From contig NZ_CP019509.1 in the NCBI RefSeq assembly GCF_002002905.1, positions 1,550,001 through 1,614,000 of the forward strand: 64,000 bases of DNA, given 5' to 3'. Under the pieces are notes generated by a model that was not told the origin of the DNA, did no database searches, and saw nothing but the letters and a program-made list of their open reading frames with translations. Within the stretch, counting starts at the first letter, position 1, and each line of letters begins with the position of its first letter. Positions 7,622 to 17,010 of the stretch are shown here, piece after piece. The position numbers were made by a program, and so were the translations under genes. Source of the DNA: Aquaspirillum sp. LM1 (GTDB lineage: Bacteria; Pseudomonadota; Gammaproteobacteria; Burkholderiales; Aquaspirillaceae).

Positions 7622-9751
7622 ATGTCCGTGTCTTTTTCGTCCCACCCACCGCGCCGTTGGTGGCATGTGGGTGCCGTGTGCCTGAGCCTGACGCCGCTGG
7701 CGCAGGCCAACGACGCGGTGCTGCAAGAGGTCAGCGTCACTGCCACCCGCGATGCCCAGGAAATGCGCCGTAACTCAACCGCCGGCAAGATTATTGTCGA
7801 TCGCAAGGAGCTGGATACGCTGGACGCCAGCAGTGTGGGCGAGCTGCTGCGCAAGCTGCCCGGCACCGGCCTGTTTGCCGACCCGGACACCGGCAGCCGC
7901 GCGCCACGCGGGCGTTCGCCCAGCCGCAATATGCCGCAAATTGTGGTGGATGGCCAGGCGCTGCCCGGCGGTCCGGCGGCGCTGGGCACGGCCTTGCGTT
8001 TTCCGGTGGAGCTGATCGAGCGGGTGGAAATCATCCGCAACAGCACCCCGGAGTTTCCCAGTGTGGGCTCGGGCGGGGTGATCAACCTGATTCTGCGTGA
8101 CACGCCCCCCAGCCGCACGCTGGCGGCCAAGCTGGGCCTGGGGGCCAGCCAGGGCCGGCCCAATGCCCGGCTGGAAGGGCAGGCCGGGGATAATCTGGGG
8201 GCGTTCAGTTATTTATTGTCCGGGTCGTTTACCCAGCGCCCAAGCAGCGGCAACCGCACCACCGATGAAACCCAGTACGCCAGCCAGGGCGAAGGTCAGG
8301 TGCATGAGGTGGCGCACAGCCACGGCCAGGACGGCAATGCCACCTTCAGCCCCCGGCTGAACTGGAAGCTGGGCGAATATGGCCAGCTGACGCTCAGCCC
8401 GTTCTTGAGCTATAGCCGGCTTACCCGCACCAGTGCGGTAGACAGCCAGGGTAGCGGCACGGCCAGCAGCAGCCATGAAGACAGCCACCAGCGTGAGGTG
8501 CGCAGCAGTGGCCGGCTAATGGCGGAATGGAAACTGGCCACGCCGCAGATTGGCGAAACCAGCGTGCGCATGATGGCGCAAGGCGAACGCGAGCAATCCG
8601 ACCGTCAAACCGAGCGCCAGGACAGCCAGGGTGCGCGCGCCAGCCAGGACACCACCCTGCGCCACGAGCGCGAATGGCTGGCCAGCCTGCGCCATAAAAA
8701 AGCCTGGGGCGACGATCATCTGATCACCAGCGCGCTGGAATGGCGCACCCGCGCCAGCGATGACCGCCAGGACAGCAGCGGCACGCGCGCCGGCACCAGC
8801 CGCGCACAAACCAGCGAACAGCAAAAAGTGTTCTGGATTCAGGACGAATGGCAGCTGGCTGAACAGCATGTGCTCACTCCCGGCCTGCGCTGGCAGCTGG
8901 ACCAGACCGAGGTAGACGACGGCCAGAGCACGCTGCGCCGCACCCACCAGGCCTGGCTGCCGTCGCTGCATTATTTGTGGCAGGTGGATACGCAATGGAA
9001 TCTGCGCGCCAGCGCCAGCCGCAATAACCGCGCGCCGTCAATCCGCGAGCTTAGCCCGGTGGTACGCATCGCCAACGGTGAAAACAGCGCCAGCAACCCG
9101 GACCGTGCGGGGAATGCCAATTTGCAGGGCGAAACCCTGCGCGTGCTGGAAATTGGCATCGAGCACTTTTTGCCCGCCCGCGCCGGCACCATTGGCCTGT
9201 CGCTGTTCGAGCGGCGCATTGACGACTACAGCCAGCGGCTCACGCTGCTGGAAGGCGAGCGCTGGGTGGAACGTCCGTTCAACCTCGGCCAGGCGCGTTC
9301 ACGCGGGCTGCTGTTGGACGCCAAGGCCAAGCTGGACAGCCTGGGCCTGCCCAAGCTGACTGCGCGGGCCAATCTGTCGCTGTCGCGCACCCAAGTGGAA
9401 GGCTCGATTCTGGGCGATGGCCCACGCAAGGGCGGCAATGTTGGCCTGGATTATGAAACGCCTTACACCGGGCTGACGCTGGGCGGCCTGTTCAGCTACA
9501 CCTCGGCGCTGGACCGCGACAGCAGCCTGACCGTGCGCCAGCAGCAGGACGCCCGCCGCCAGCTGGATTTGTACGCCACCTATAAAATCGACCGCCAGCT
9601 GACGGTACGTGCCTCGGCGCAGAATGTCACTGGCGAAAAAGCTCGCAATCAGGTGTGGGAGTACGACAGCACCGGCGCGCTCAAGCGCCAGGAGGTGGAA
9701 AGCCGCCGCGCCAACCGCAGTTTTTTGCTGACGCTGGAAGGCAAGTGGTAG
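7622..9751 (+). CDS. TonB-dependent outer-membrane receptor
   Basis: A 709-residue outer-membrane receptor. ATG 7622 is preceded by AGGAGAG at good spacing. The signal peptide ends near AQA, followed by a TonB-box-like LQEVSVTATRDA. The plug domain (about residues 35-150) contains MPQIVVDGQALPGG, VERVEIIRNSTPEF and GGVINLILRD. A 22-strand-type barrel follows and ends in a C-terminal aromatic residue (EGKW), as required for Bam-dependent insertion. The substrate (siderophore, other metal chelate, or cobalamin) cannot be told from sequence. No Fur box was seen in the upstream gap. It ends just before a strong terminator. Confidence 0.88.
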   Translation: MSVSFSSHPPRRWWHVGAVCLSLTPLAQANDAVLQEVSVTATRDAQEMRRNSTAGKIIVDRKELDTLDASSVGELLRKLPGTGLFADPDTGSRAPRGRSPSRNMPQIVVDGQALPGGPAALGTALRFPVELIERVEIIRNSTPEFPSVGSGGVINLILRDTPPSRTLAAKLGLGASQGRPNARLEGQAGDNLGAFSYLLSGSFTQRPSSGNRTTDETQYASQGEGQVHEVAHSHGQDGNATFSPRLNWKLGEYGQLTLSPFLSYSRLTRTSAVDSQGSGTASSSHEDSHQREVRSSGRLMAEWKLATPQIGETSVRMMAQGEREQSDRQTERQDSQGARASQDTTLRHEREWLASLRHKKAWGDDHLITSALEWRTRASDDRQDSSGTRAGTSRAQTSEQQKVFWIQDEWQLAEQHVLTPGLRWQLDQTEVDDGQSTLRRTHQAWLPSLHYLWQVDTQWNLRASASRNNRAPSIRELSPVVRIANGENSASNPDRAGNANLQGETLRVLEIGIEHFLPARAGTIGLSLFERRIDDYSQRLTLLEGERWVERPFNLGQARSRGLLLDAKAKLDSLGLPKLTARANLSLSRTQVEGSILGDGPRKGGNVGLDYETPYTGLTLGGLFSYTSALDRDSSLTVRQQQDARRQLDLYATYKIDRQLTVRASAQNVTGEKARNQVWEYDSTGALKRQEVESRRANRSFLLTLEGKW

Positions 9752-9773
9752 ACGGTTGACTTGAGCAAACTGA

Positions 9774-9809
9774 CGTAAAAAAGCCCCGGAAGTCCGGGGC
9801 TTTTTTACG
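9774..9809. terminator. Bidirectional terminator
   Basis: A perfect stem of 17 bp: CGTAAAAAAGCCCCGGA, loop AG, then the complement with a T6 run. It stands between the receptor gene (plus) and tRNA-Thr (minus), and would serve both. Confidence 0.92.
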
Positions 9810-9866
9810 CGATGACGCCAAAATTACGCCAATTCCTGCGTAACATATTGATTTAAAACAAAATCG

Positions 9867-9942
9867 TGGTGCCGGCGAAAGGAGTCGAACCCTCGACCTT
9901 CTGATTACAAGTCAGCTGCTCTACCAACTGAGCTACGCCGGC
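9867..9942 (-). tRNA. tRNA-Thr (anticodon TGT)
   Basis: A complete cloverleaf of 76 nt on the minus strand with encoded CCA. The acceptor stem is GCCGGCG/CGCCGGC, the D arm GCTCAGTTGGTAGAGC, the anticodon loop CTTGTAA, and the T loop GGTTCGACTCC. The outermost anticodon-stem pair is G-A, a small irregularity. Anticodon TGT reads ACA (Thr). Confidence 0.93.
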
Positions 9943-10000
9943 GAAAGAGGGCGAATTATGCCGAAGTTATTCGGCCAGCGCAAGCCCGGCTGGCTGGCTT

Positions 10001-10777
10001 TTACTCGGCGTGGTCGCGGCGGAACAGCAGCGTTTCTGCATCCGACCCGGCGCTGACCAGCTGATAGCCGTCCAGATCAAAATCGCGCAGCCCTTCTGGC
10101 CGGTCGATGCCGTGCAGGGCGGCGTAGCGCACCATCAGACCACGGGCGCGTTTGGCATAAAAGCTGATGATTTTGTACTGGCTGTTTTTCAGATCCTGAA
10201 ACACCGGGGTGACCACTGGCACCGCCAGTTTTTTCGGGCGGATGGCCTTGAAGTATTCATCGCTGGCCAGGTTCACCAGCACGCGACTGTCATGCTCGGC
10301 CAGCAGCGCATTCAGTGCCTCGGTCAGGCTGTCGCTCCAGAAGGCGTACAAATCCTTGCCGGCGCGGTTGGCCAGTTTGGTACCCATTTCCAGCCGGTAC
10401 GGGCGCATCAGGTCCAGCGGGCGCAGCAGGCCATACAGGCCAGACAAAATGCGCAAATGCTGCTGCAGCCAGTCCAGCTGGGCGTGGCTAAGCTCGGCGG
10501 CATTCAGGCCGGTGTACACGTCACCCATGAACGCCAGCACCGCCTGCTTGGCGTTGTCCGGGCTGCAGTCCACCGCCCAGCTGGCAAAGCGCCCGGCATT
10601 GAGCACCGCCAGTGGGTCGCTGATGTGCATCAGCTGGGCAATTTCGGCAGGGCTGAGCGTGGCCAGCTGGGCGATCAGCTCGGCGGAGCGGTCCAGGTAG
10701 TCAGGCGTGGTGTGGTGGTCGATGCCGGGCGGGGTGTCGTAATCCAGGGTTTTGGCGGGGGAAATCACCATCAGCAT
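10001..10777 (-). CDS. yaaA: Peroxide stress protein YaaA
   Basis: 258 residues, the usual length of the YaaA/DUF328 family. The protein opens with [16 protein letters not shown], a family hallmark, and contains [22 protein letters not shown] and the C-terminal [12 protein letters not shown] block. In E. coli YaaA limits intracellular free iron and Fenton damage during hydrogen peroxide stress, and it binds DNA. It is cytoplasmic. It lies downstream of the PerM-type permease gene on the same strand with a 51-bp gap, so co-transcription is possible. Confidence 0.93.
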   Translation of the reverse strand: MLMVISPAKTLDYDTPPGIDHHTTPDYLDRSAELIAQLATLSPAEIAQLMHISDPLAVLNAGRFASWAVDCSPDNAKQAVLAFMGDVYTGLNAAELSHAQLDWLQQHLRILSGLYGLLRPLDLMRPYRLEMGTKLANRAGKDLYAFWSDSLTEALNALLAEHDSRVLVNLASDEYFKAIRPKKLAVPVVTPVFQDLKNSQYKIISFYAKRARGLMVRYAALHGIDRPEGLRDFDLDGYQLVSAGSDAETLLFRRDHAE

Positions 10778-10828
10778 GGCGGCGCTCCTCAGGGCGGCGG
10801 AATTTCGGTTTGGGGGAGGGCGATTGTA

Positions 10829-11920
10829 TCACTGGCCTTGTGGCGTGGTGCGCCGCTGCCGCCGGTAAAAGCGGCTGTCCAGATAGCGCAAGCGCCCCAG
10901 CCGCACCAGCACCACCAGCACCGCCGAAATCGGTAGCGCCAGCATGATGCCAACAAAGCCAAACAGCTGGCCAAACGCCATCAGGGCAAAAATCACCACC
11001 AGCGGATGCAGGCCGATGCGCTCGCCCACCAGCTTGGGGGTGATGATCATGCTTTCCAGCAGTTGGCCCAGTGCAAACACCAGCCACACCAGCAGCAGGT
11101 CGCTCAGGTTGCCAAACTGCAAGACCGCCGCCAGGGTGGCCAGCAGCAGGCCAATGGCCGCGCCCACATACGGAATGAACACCAGCAGGCCGGCCACCAC
11201 GCCAATGGCAAAGCCGGATTCCAGCCCCACCGCCCACAGCCCGCAGCCGTACACCGCCGCCATGATCACCATCACCGCCAGCTGGCCGCGCAGAAACTGG
11301 CCCAGCATGCTGTCGATTTCGCCGCCGATGCGGTCCAGCTCGGCAAACCAGCGCCGGGGGATCAGTTCGGCCATTGGCGCGGTGAATCTGCGCCAGTCGC
11401 GCACCAGATAGAACAGCACCAGCGGCAGCAGCAGCACATTGGACACATAGCCAAACAAGGCCAGGCCCTGGTCGGTAATCAGCGGTACGGCACGGGCCAG
11501 CATGCCGCGCAACGAGCCCATATTGCTGGTCAGCGCCCGCTTGAAGGTAGCCGTGTCAAAATGCCACACCAGCCCCAGGGTGTCGCGCAGCCAGGGCGAC
11601 AGGGTGTGCTCCGCCCAGTCCACCAGGCCGGGCAGGCGCAACGACAGCGCCTGGCCCTGCTCAATCAGCATGGGCACAATCAGCAGCAGCAGGCAGGCCA
11701 GCGCCAGCATCAGCAGCACAATCACCAGCAGGGTGCCCAGGGTGCGCCCCAGCCGGCGGCGCTCCAGGCCATCCACCAGCGGTACCACAATGTAGGCCAG
11801 CACCGAACCGGCCACAAACGGGGTTAAAATGGGCGTCAGCAGGTAGAGCAAATAGCCCAGTCCGGCCAGCGCGGCCAGCCATAACCAGCCATTTCTGGCG
11901 GAATCGCGGGTGTGTTTCAT
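10829..11920 (-). CDS. AI-2E/PerM family inner-membrane permease
   Basis: A 363-residue polytopic membrane protein of the AI-2 exporter-like (PerM, PF01594) family. It has paired N-terminal helices (LWLAALAGLGYLLYLL, VLAYIVVPLVDGL), a central extracytoplasmic part, and the conserved C-terminal helices GVVAGLLVFIPYVGAAIG and LVGERIGLHPLVVIFALM. Start Met 11920 (MKHTRD) is chosen over the 20-codon longer frame because it sits at the usual family N-terminus. It is divergent from purM, an arrangement common in betaproteobacteria. The transported substrate is unknown; members range from putative AI-2 export to Na+/H+ exchange. Confidence 0.85.
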   Translation of the reverse strand: MKHTRDSARNGWLWLAALAGLGYLLYLLTPILTPFVAGSVLAYIVVPLVDGLERRRLGRTLGTLLVIVLLMLALACLLLLIVPMLIEQGQALSLRLPGLVDWAEHTLSPWLRDTLGLVWHFDTATFKRALTSNMGSLRGMLARAVPLITDQGLALFGYVSNVLLLPLVLFYLVRDWRRFTAPMAELIPRRWFAELDRIGGEIDSMLGQFLRGQLAVMVIMAAVYGCGLWAVGLESGFAIGVVAGLLVFIPYVGAAIGLLLATLAAVLQFGNLSDLLLVWLVFALGQLLESMIITPKLVGERIGLHPLVVIFALMAFGQLFGFVGIMLALPISAVLVVLVRLGRLRYLDSRFYRRQRRTTPQGQ

Positions 11921-12064
11921 GATTTGAGGTAAAATGCTCGAAAATTTGGCCGCCCGAACGGTGGCCGACAACGACAGCATTCAATCCCTGCGGCGTTCCG
12001 TCAAGCCCAACCCGACCCGGGCTGGCTGTTTGCCGGAAGCCGGACTGACGAAAGTGAGCCCATT

Positions 12065-13102
12065 TTGACCCAAGCTTCCCTCTCCTACCGTGATGCCGGC
12101 GTGGACATCGATGCCGGTGACCAACTGGTTGAAAACATCAAGCCGTTTGCCAAACGGACGATGCGCCCTGAAGTGCTGGGCGGGCTGGGCGGTTTTGGCG
12201 CGATGGTGGAAATCTCGAAAAAATACCGCGAGCCGGTGCTGGTGTCCGGCACCGACGGCGTGGGCACCAAGCTGAAACTGGCCTTTGAATGGAACAAGCA
12301 CGACACCGTTGGCATTGACCTGGTGGCCATGAGCGTGAACGACATTCTGGTGCAGGGTGCCGAGCCGCTGTTTTTTCTGGACTACTTTGCCTGCGGCAAG
12401 CTGGACGTGCCCGCCGCCACCGAAGTGATCAAGGGCATTGCCGCTGGCTGCGAACAGGCTGGCTGCGCGCTGATTGGCGGCGAAACCGCCGAAATGCCGG
12501 GCATGTACCCGGTGGGCGAATACGACCTGGCTGGCTTTGCCGTGGGCGTGGTGGAAAAAAGCGACATCATCACCGGCCAGAGCATTGCCGCTGGCGACGT
12601 GGTGCTGGGCCTGGCCTCCAACGGCGCGCACTCCAACGGCTATTCGCTGGTGCGCAAGATCATCGACCGCGCCCAGCCAGACCTGGACGCCGAGTTTGAC
12701 GGCGGCAAGAGCCTGCGCGACGTGGTGATGGCCCCCACCCGCATCTACGTCAAGCCGCTGCTCAAGCTGATGGCCGCCAAACTGGTGAAGGGCATGGCCC
12801 ACATCACTGGCGGTGGCATCACCGAAAACACCCCGCGCGTGCTGCCGGCTAATGTGGTGGCCCAGCTCGACGCCAGCAGCTGGGCGCTGCCCAAGCTGTT
12901 CCAGTGGCTGCAGGCCGAAGGCCAGGTGGACGCGCAGGAAATGTACCGCACCTTCAACTGTGGCGTAGGCATGGTGGTGATTGTTGCCGCCGACCAGGCC
13001 GACGCCGCCACCGCGCTGCTGCAGGCTGAAGGCGAAACCGTATACCGCCTGGGCCAGATTCGCCCGCGTCAGGGTGACGAGCACCAGACCCAGATTGTCT
13101 GA
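12065..13102 (+). CDS. purM: Phosphoribosylformylglycinamidine cyclo-ligase
   Basis: 345 residues, the usual PurM length. It catalyses the ATP-dependent ring closure of FGAM to AIR, step 5 of purine synthesis. The N-terminus [14 protein letters not shown] is highly conserved, as are [36 protein letters not shown] and [16 protein letters not shown]. The only start that fits the conserved N-terminus is TTG 12065: the upstream GTG at 12052 runs into a stop. The 5' leader (11921-12064) contains the divergent promoters of this gene and the permease. purN follows after 178 bp, as in many bacteria. Confidence 0.96.
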   Translation: MTQASLSYRDAGVDIDAGDQLVENIKPFAKRTMRPEVLGGLGGFGAMVEISKKYREPVLVSGTDGVGTKLKLAFEWNKHDTVGIDLVAMSVNDILVQGAEPLFFLDYFACGKLDVPAATEVIKGIAAGCEQAGCALIGGETAEMPGMYPVGEYDLAGFAVGVVEKSDIITGQSIAAGDVVLGLASNGAHSNGYSLVRKIIDRAQPDLDAEFDGGKSLRDVVMAPTRIYVKPLLKLMAAKLVKGMAHITGGGITENTPRVLPANVVAQLDASSWALPKLFQWLQAEGQVDAQEMYRTFNCGVGMVVIVAADQADAATALLQAEGETVYRLGQIRPRQGDEHQTQIV

Positions 13103-13119
13103 TTGCTGAATTCAGGCTT

Positions 13120-13149
13120 GCCATCCGGGTAGCAGTCCGCCCGGATGGC
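13120..13149 (+). terminator. Hairpin between purM and purN
   Basis: A 10-bp perfect stem (GCCATCCGGG with CCCGGATGGC, 10-base loop) 18 bp after the purM stop. No T run follows, so it is more likely an mRNA-stability or attenuation hairpin than a full terminator. Confidence 0.5.
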
Positions 13150-13280
13150 CTCTCGTGCGCCGGGTGAGCAGTCCCCGGCCCGTTTTGTTTGTTGGAGGCG
13201 TTTTCCGGGGCATCCCGGCGCAACGCTTTTGCCGGGCGTGCTGTTTTACCGCCGCGCCGGCACATGGGTTAAAGCTGAAC

Positions 13281-13910
13281 ATGAAAAATCTCGTCATCCT
13301 GATTTCCGGGCGAGGCTCGAATATGCAGGCGCTGGTGGAGGCAAATATTCCCGGTGCCCGCGTGGCAGCGGTGATTGCCAACCGCCCCGACGCCGCCGGC
13401 CTGGCCTGGGCGGCGGCGCAAGGCATTGCCACCGAAGCGCTCGACCACAAGGCATTTGCCAGCCGCGAAGCCTTCGACGCCGCCTTGCAGGCCAGCATTG
13501 ACCGCCACCAGCCCGACCTGGTGGTGCTGGCCGGGTTCATGCGCATTCTGACCGCCGACTTTACCCGGCACTACGCCGGACGGATGCTGAATATCCACCC
13601 GTCGCTGCTGCCGGCCTTTCCCGGCCTGCACACCCACCAGCGCGCGCTGGACGCCGGCTGCCGGCTGGCGGGTTCCACCGTGCACTTTGTCACCGCCGAA
13701 CTGGACCACGGCCCGGTGGTGATTCAGGGTGCGGTGGCGGTGGCCGACGACGACACCGCCGACAGCCTGGCGGCCAAGGTGTTGCGCGTCGAGCACCGCA
13801 TTTACCCGCAGGCGGTACGCTGGTGGGTGGAAGGCCGCTTGCAGATTGACGGCCTGCGTGTCCGGGTGGACGGCGGGCAAGGACATGGCGAACTGCTCAG
13901 CCCGCAGTAA
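13281..13910 (+). CDS. purN: Phosphoribosylglycinamide formyltransferase
   Basis: 209 residues. It transfers a formyl group from 10-formyl-THF to GAR, step 3 of purine synthesis. Motifs: LVILISGRGSNMQAL at the N-terminus (phosphate-binding), VVLAGFMRILT, the catalytic block MLNIHPSLLPAFPGLHTH with the Asn-His-Asp set, and GSTVHFVTAELDHGPVV. ATG 13281 (MKNLVILISG) is the family start, although the frame is open upstream. It overlaps the next gene by 26 bp, so both are probably translated from one message. Confidence 0.95.
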   Translation: MKNLVILISGRGSNMQALVEANIPGARVAAVIANRPDAAGLAWAAAQGIATEALDHKAFASREAFDAALQASIDRHQPDLVVLAGFMRILTADFTRHYAGRMLNIHPSLLPAFPGLHTHQRALDAGCRLAGSTVHFVTAELDHGPVVIQGAVAVADDDTADSLAAKVLRVEHRIYPQAVRWWVEGRLQIDGLRVRVDGGQGHGELLSPQ

Positions 13911-14940
13911 GCCTGGCCCTGGCGGGCTGCTGGGGCTGGCGCTGCTGGCCTCGCTGCTGTTGCATCTGCTCGGCCTGGTGGGCGACTGGCCCGGATTGGC
14001 GCTGCCTGCGGCTGGCGACAGCCCGGCGCTACAGCCCTTGTCGGCCACCCTGCGCACCCTGGCCCCGGCCAGCCAGGCTGACCTAAGCCCGGCCCGCAGC
14101 GTGTCACCGGCCAAGGGCCATGGGGCGACGCTGCGCGTGCCCGTGCAGGCGAAAGCCGCGCCAGCGGCAGACGAGGACCAGGCAGCAGTAAACGACAACC
14201 GTGCGGAAGCGTCTGCCGGGGCCGAAAGCAGCCCAGCACCCAGCCCGGTGGCAGACCCGCCCGCAGCTGGCGCTGACGCCGCCGTGGCCACTTTTCCGGC
14301 TCAGGCCAGCGTGCGCTACGAAGTGCTGTACGGGGTACTGATGGCCGGCGTGGCCGATCTGGATTGGGAAAGCCGCGATGGCCAGTACCGGATTGTGCTC
14401 ACCCTGCGCTCGCTGTTCAGCCCCACCTTGCGCTATACCAGTGAGGGGACGCTGAACGCCCAGGGTTTGCGCCCGCTGCGCTTTGAGGCGCATCGGGGCG
14501 ATACCCGGCGCGAACATGCCGAGTTTGACTGGGCCAGCCATACGCTGCACTACGGCGACCGCGACGACAAAACCGCCGAGCTGGAAGACGGCGCGCAGGA
14601 TATTCTCAGCCTGATTTTTCAGCTGGCATTGCGCGCCGGCGCGCTGGAAGGGCAGACGGTGCAGATGACCACCGGCAAGAAAGTGTATCGCCAGCCGGTC
14701 AGCATCGACGGCGAGGCCGCGCAAAACCTGGCCGGACACACCCTGGCTACCGTGCAGGTGAGCAGTGAAGCCCGGGGGGATCGCACCGATGTCTGGCTGG
14801 CCCGCGACCAGCATCACCTGCCACTGCGGATACGTCGCAGCGGCGACAAAATCATTGATCAACGCGCCATCCGGGTTCAGCTGGATGGCGTGACGATTCT
14901 GGAACGACCTGAACCTGAAAGATTGCCCCATGGCCATTAG
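13885..14940 (+). CDS. DUF3108 domain protein
   Basis: 351 residues. An N-terminal hydrophobic anchor (LLGLALLASLLLHLLGLVG), then a long low-complexity Ala/Pro/Ser-rich linker to about residue 135, then the DUF3108 domain (VRYEVLYGVLMAGVADLDW to the C-terminus). The start overlaps the end of purN and has AAGGA upstream. The domain is probably periplasmic or lipoprotein-like; its function is not known. Genes of this family regularly follow purN in betaproteobacteria. The 3' end overlaps the methyltransferase gene by 11 bp. Confidence 0.82.
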   Translation: MANCSARSKPGPGGLLGLALLASLLLHLLGLVGDWPGLALPAAGDSPALQPLSATLRTLAPASQADLSPARSVSPAKGHGATLRVPVQAKAAPAADEDQAAVNDNRAEASAGAESSPAPSPVADPPAAGADAAVATFPAQASVRYEVLYGVLMAGVADLDWESRDGQYRIVLTLRSLFSPTLRYTSEGTLNAQGLRPLRFEAHRGDTRREHAEFDWASHTLHYGDRDDKTAELEDGAQDILSLIFQLALRAGALEGQTVQMTTGKKVYRQPVSIDGEAAQNLAGHTLATVQVSSEARGDRTDVWLARDQHHLPLRIRRSGDKIIDQRAIRVQLDGVTILERPEPERLPHGH

Positions 14941-16195
14941 CCATTCCCTGTTTCAACATGCTGTCGATGCCCTGCGCCGGGTGCTGCCGTGCGACAAGCC
15001 GGCTGACGCCGCGCTGTCGGCGTTTTTTCGTGACAACCCCAAGCTGGGCCAGCAAGACCGCCATTTTATTGCCGAATCCGTGTTTGCCGTGCTGCGCCGC
15101 CACGCGCTGCTCAGCGCCCTGACCGCCCCGCAAGCCACTCCCAAGCGTTTGCTGATTGCCTCGCTGGTGCGGGTGCGCGGGCATAATCTGCGCGAACTGT
15201 CCGACGCCCTGACCGAGGCCGAACAAAAATGGGCCGGCGAACTCAAGGCGCTTGAACCGGAACTGACCCTGGCCGAACGCGCCGAGCTGCCCGACTGGGT
15301 GGTCAGCGCCATGCAGCAGGATGGCGGCCTGGACGACGAGGCCGTGTTGACCCTGGGTCGGGCCATGCAACATCCCGCCCCGCTGGATTTGCGTGCCAAC
15401 ACCATCAAAACCCGCCGCGAAGACGCGCTGAATGAGCTGACCGCGCTGGGCATTCCGGCGGAGTTTACCCCGCTGTCGCCGTTTGGCCTGCGGGTAAAAG
15501 GCAAGCCGGCGCTGACCCGCATGCCGCTGTTCACCAACGGCATGGTGGAAGTGCAGGACGAAGGCAGCCAGCTGCTTGGCCTGCTGCTTGCCCCGCGTCG
15601 TGGCGAAATGGTGGTGGATTTTTGCGCCGGTGCCGGCGGCAAAACCCTGCTGCTGGGCGCAATGATGGCGTCAACGGGCCGGCTGTACGCATTTGATATT
15701 TCAGAAAAGCGCCTGGCCAACCTCAAGCCGCGTCTGGCCCGCTCGGGGCTGTCCAATGTGCATCCGCAGCTGCTGGCCTCAGAAAAAGACGCACGCATCA
15801 AGCGCCTGGCCGGCAAGATTGACCGCGTGCTGGTGGACGCGCCATGCTCTGGCCTGGGCACCTTGCGCCGCAACCCAGACCTGAAATTCCGCCAGTCCCC
15901 GGACAGCGTGGCCCAGCTCAACGCCACCCAGGCCAATATCCTGAATGCTGCTGCCGCGCTGGTGAAGCCGGGTGGGCGTTTGGTGTACGCCACCTGCAGT
16001 CTGCTGCCTGCCGAAAACGACGCGATCATCGACGCTTTTCTGGCCAGCCATCCAGAATTCAGCGAGCTGAACGCCGAGGCGCTGCTGGCCGAACAACGGG
16101 TGACCCTGGCCACCGGCAGCCGCCTGCGCCTGAACCCGGCCCAGCATAATACCGACGGCTTTTTTGCCGTGGCGCTGGGGCGCAATCCGGCCTGA
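14930..16195 (+). CDS. RsmB/NOP-type rRNA cytosine-C5 methyltransferase
   Basis: 421 residues; an S-adenosylmethionine-dependent m5C methyltransferase acting on rRNA. The N-terminal half is a helical RNA-binding region. The catalytic domain starts with DFCAGAGGKTLLLGAMM (SAM-binding motif I), then VLVDAPCSGLGTLRRNPDLK (motif IV with the first cysteine) and YATCSLLPAEND (motif VI with the catalytic cysteine). It resembles RsmB but lacks a clear NusB domain, so it may be one of the RsmB-like paralogues; the target base is undetermined. It overlaps the DUF3108 gene and ends before a terminator. Confidence 0.88.
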   Translation: MAISHSLFQHAVDALRRVLPCDKPADAALSAFFRDNPKLGQQDRHFIAESVFAVLRRHALLSALTAPQATPKRLLIASLVRVRGHNLRELSDALTEAEQKWAGELKALEPELTLAERAELPDWVVSAMQQDGGLDDEAVLTLGRAMQHPAPLDLRANTIKTRREDALNELTALGIPAEFTPLSPFGLRVKGKPALTRMPLFTNGMVEVQDEGSQLLGLLLAPRRGEMVVDFCAGAGGKTLLLGAMMASTGRLYAFDISEKRLANLKPRLARSGLSNVHPQLLASEKDARIKRLAGKIDRVLVDAPCSGLGTLRRNPDLKFRQSPDSVAQLNATQANILNAAAALVKPGGRLVYATCSLLPAENDAIIDAFLASHPEFSELNAEALLAEQRVTLATGSRLRLNPAQHNTDGFFAVALGRNPA

Positions 16196-16224
16196 TATCG
16201 GCGCAAGCCAGCCATCCCCGCCGC

Positions 16225-16262
16225 AACAGGCCGCGCCAGACCAGCGCAGGCCTGTTTTTTTT
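16225..16262 (+). terminator. Rho-independent terminator
   Basis: Stem AACAGGCC/GGCCTGTT followed by a run of eight T, 30 bp after the methyltransferase stop. Confidence 0.85.
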
Positions 16263-16365
16263 GAAGCGAGCGCACCAAGTCAGGCGGCTTGCCCAGTGCC
16301 ATGTCATGGCTTCCTCCGGTAAAATGCCAGACATGCCAACGTTTTGCCCGAACGAGGAAATGCCC

Positions 16366-16899
16366 ATGCGCTGGAAACCGTTGCTCGCCTTGCTGCTGCT
16401 GACCGTGCTAAGCGCCTGCGCCACCCCGCCGGCCTCGCGTGATGTCACCATCACCCAGACTGCGCGTGGGGTAGAAATCCGCTCCAGCGATATCATCCTG
16501 TTTGACAGTGGCAAGGCGGATATCAAGCCGGCGGGCCAGGTGTTTCTGGACCGGGTGGCCAGCATCCTCACCCACCGCACCCATCAGCCGGTTTCCATTG
16601 AAGGCCACACCGATAATATCGGGCCGCCGGATTTGAACCGCGACTTGTCTGAGCTGCGTGCGCTGGCGGTGATGAAAGGCCTGCTCGACCGGGGCGTGCC
16701 CAAGGCGCGCATGCGCTATGTGGGCTACGGCATGAGCCGACCGATTGCCGATAACAGTACAATGGAGGGCCGCCAGCTGAACCGGCGGACCGAAATCATT
16801 ATTTTGAACGAGCGCAAGGAAAACATCGGCAGCGTGCTGGACGATCTGGCCGGGTTTTTCAGTGGCGTGGTGCAATTTGGCAAGAATCTGCTGAATTGA
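16366..16899 (+). CDS. OmpA-family lipoprotein
   Basis: 177 residues. The signal peptide ends in the lipobox LLTVLSAC, so Cys is lipidated and the protein is anchored in the outer membrane. The C-terminal OmpA domain contains IILFDSGKADIKPAG, VSIEGHTDNIGPPDLNRDLSE and the last block RQLNRRTEIIIL, with the Asp and Arg that bind peptidoglycan. ATG 16366 rather than ATG 16360 is chosen because GAGG at 16354-16357 is correctly spaced only for the former. It probably links the outer membrane to the cell wall. Confidence 0.88.
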   Translation: MRWKPLLALLLLTVLSACATPPASRDVTITQTARGVEIRSSDIILFDSGKADIKPAGQVFLDRVASILTHRTHQPVSIEGHTDNIGPPDLNRDLSELRALAVMKGLLDRGVPKARMRYVGYGMSRPIADNSTMEGRQLNRRTEIIILNERKENIGSVLDDLAGFFSGVVQFGKNLLN

Positions 16900-17010
16900 C
16901 CACGTCATGCATTGTGACGCGCTGCACCGGATCAGCCCAGGGCGCGGAAGCATGCCTGTTTCAGCATGCGCCCTCCCCTCCCGTTCCAGTGCGGACACCA
17001 AGGAAGTTTC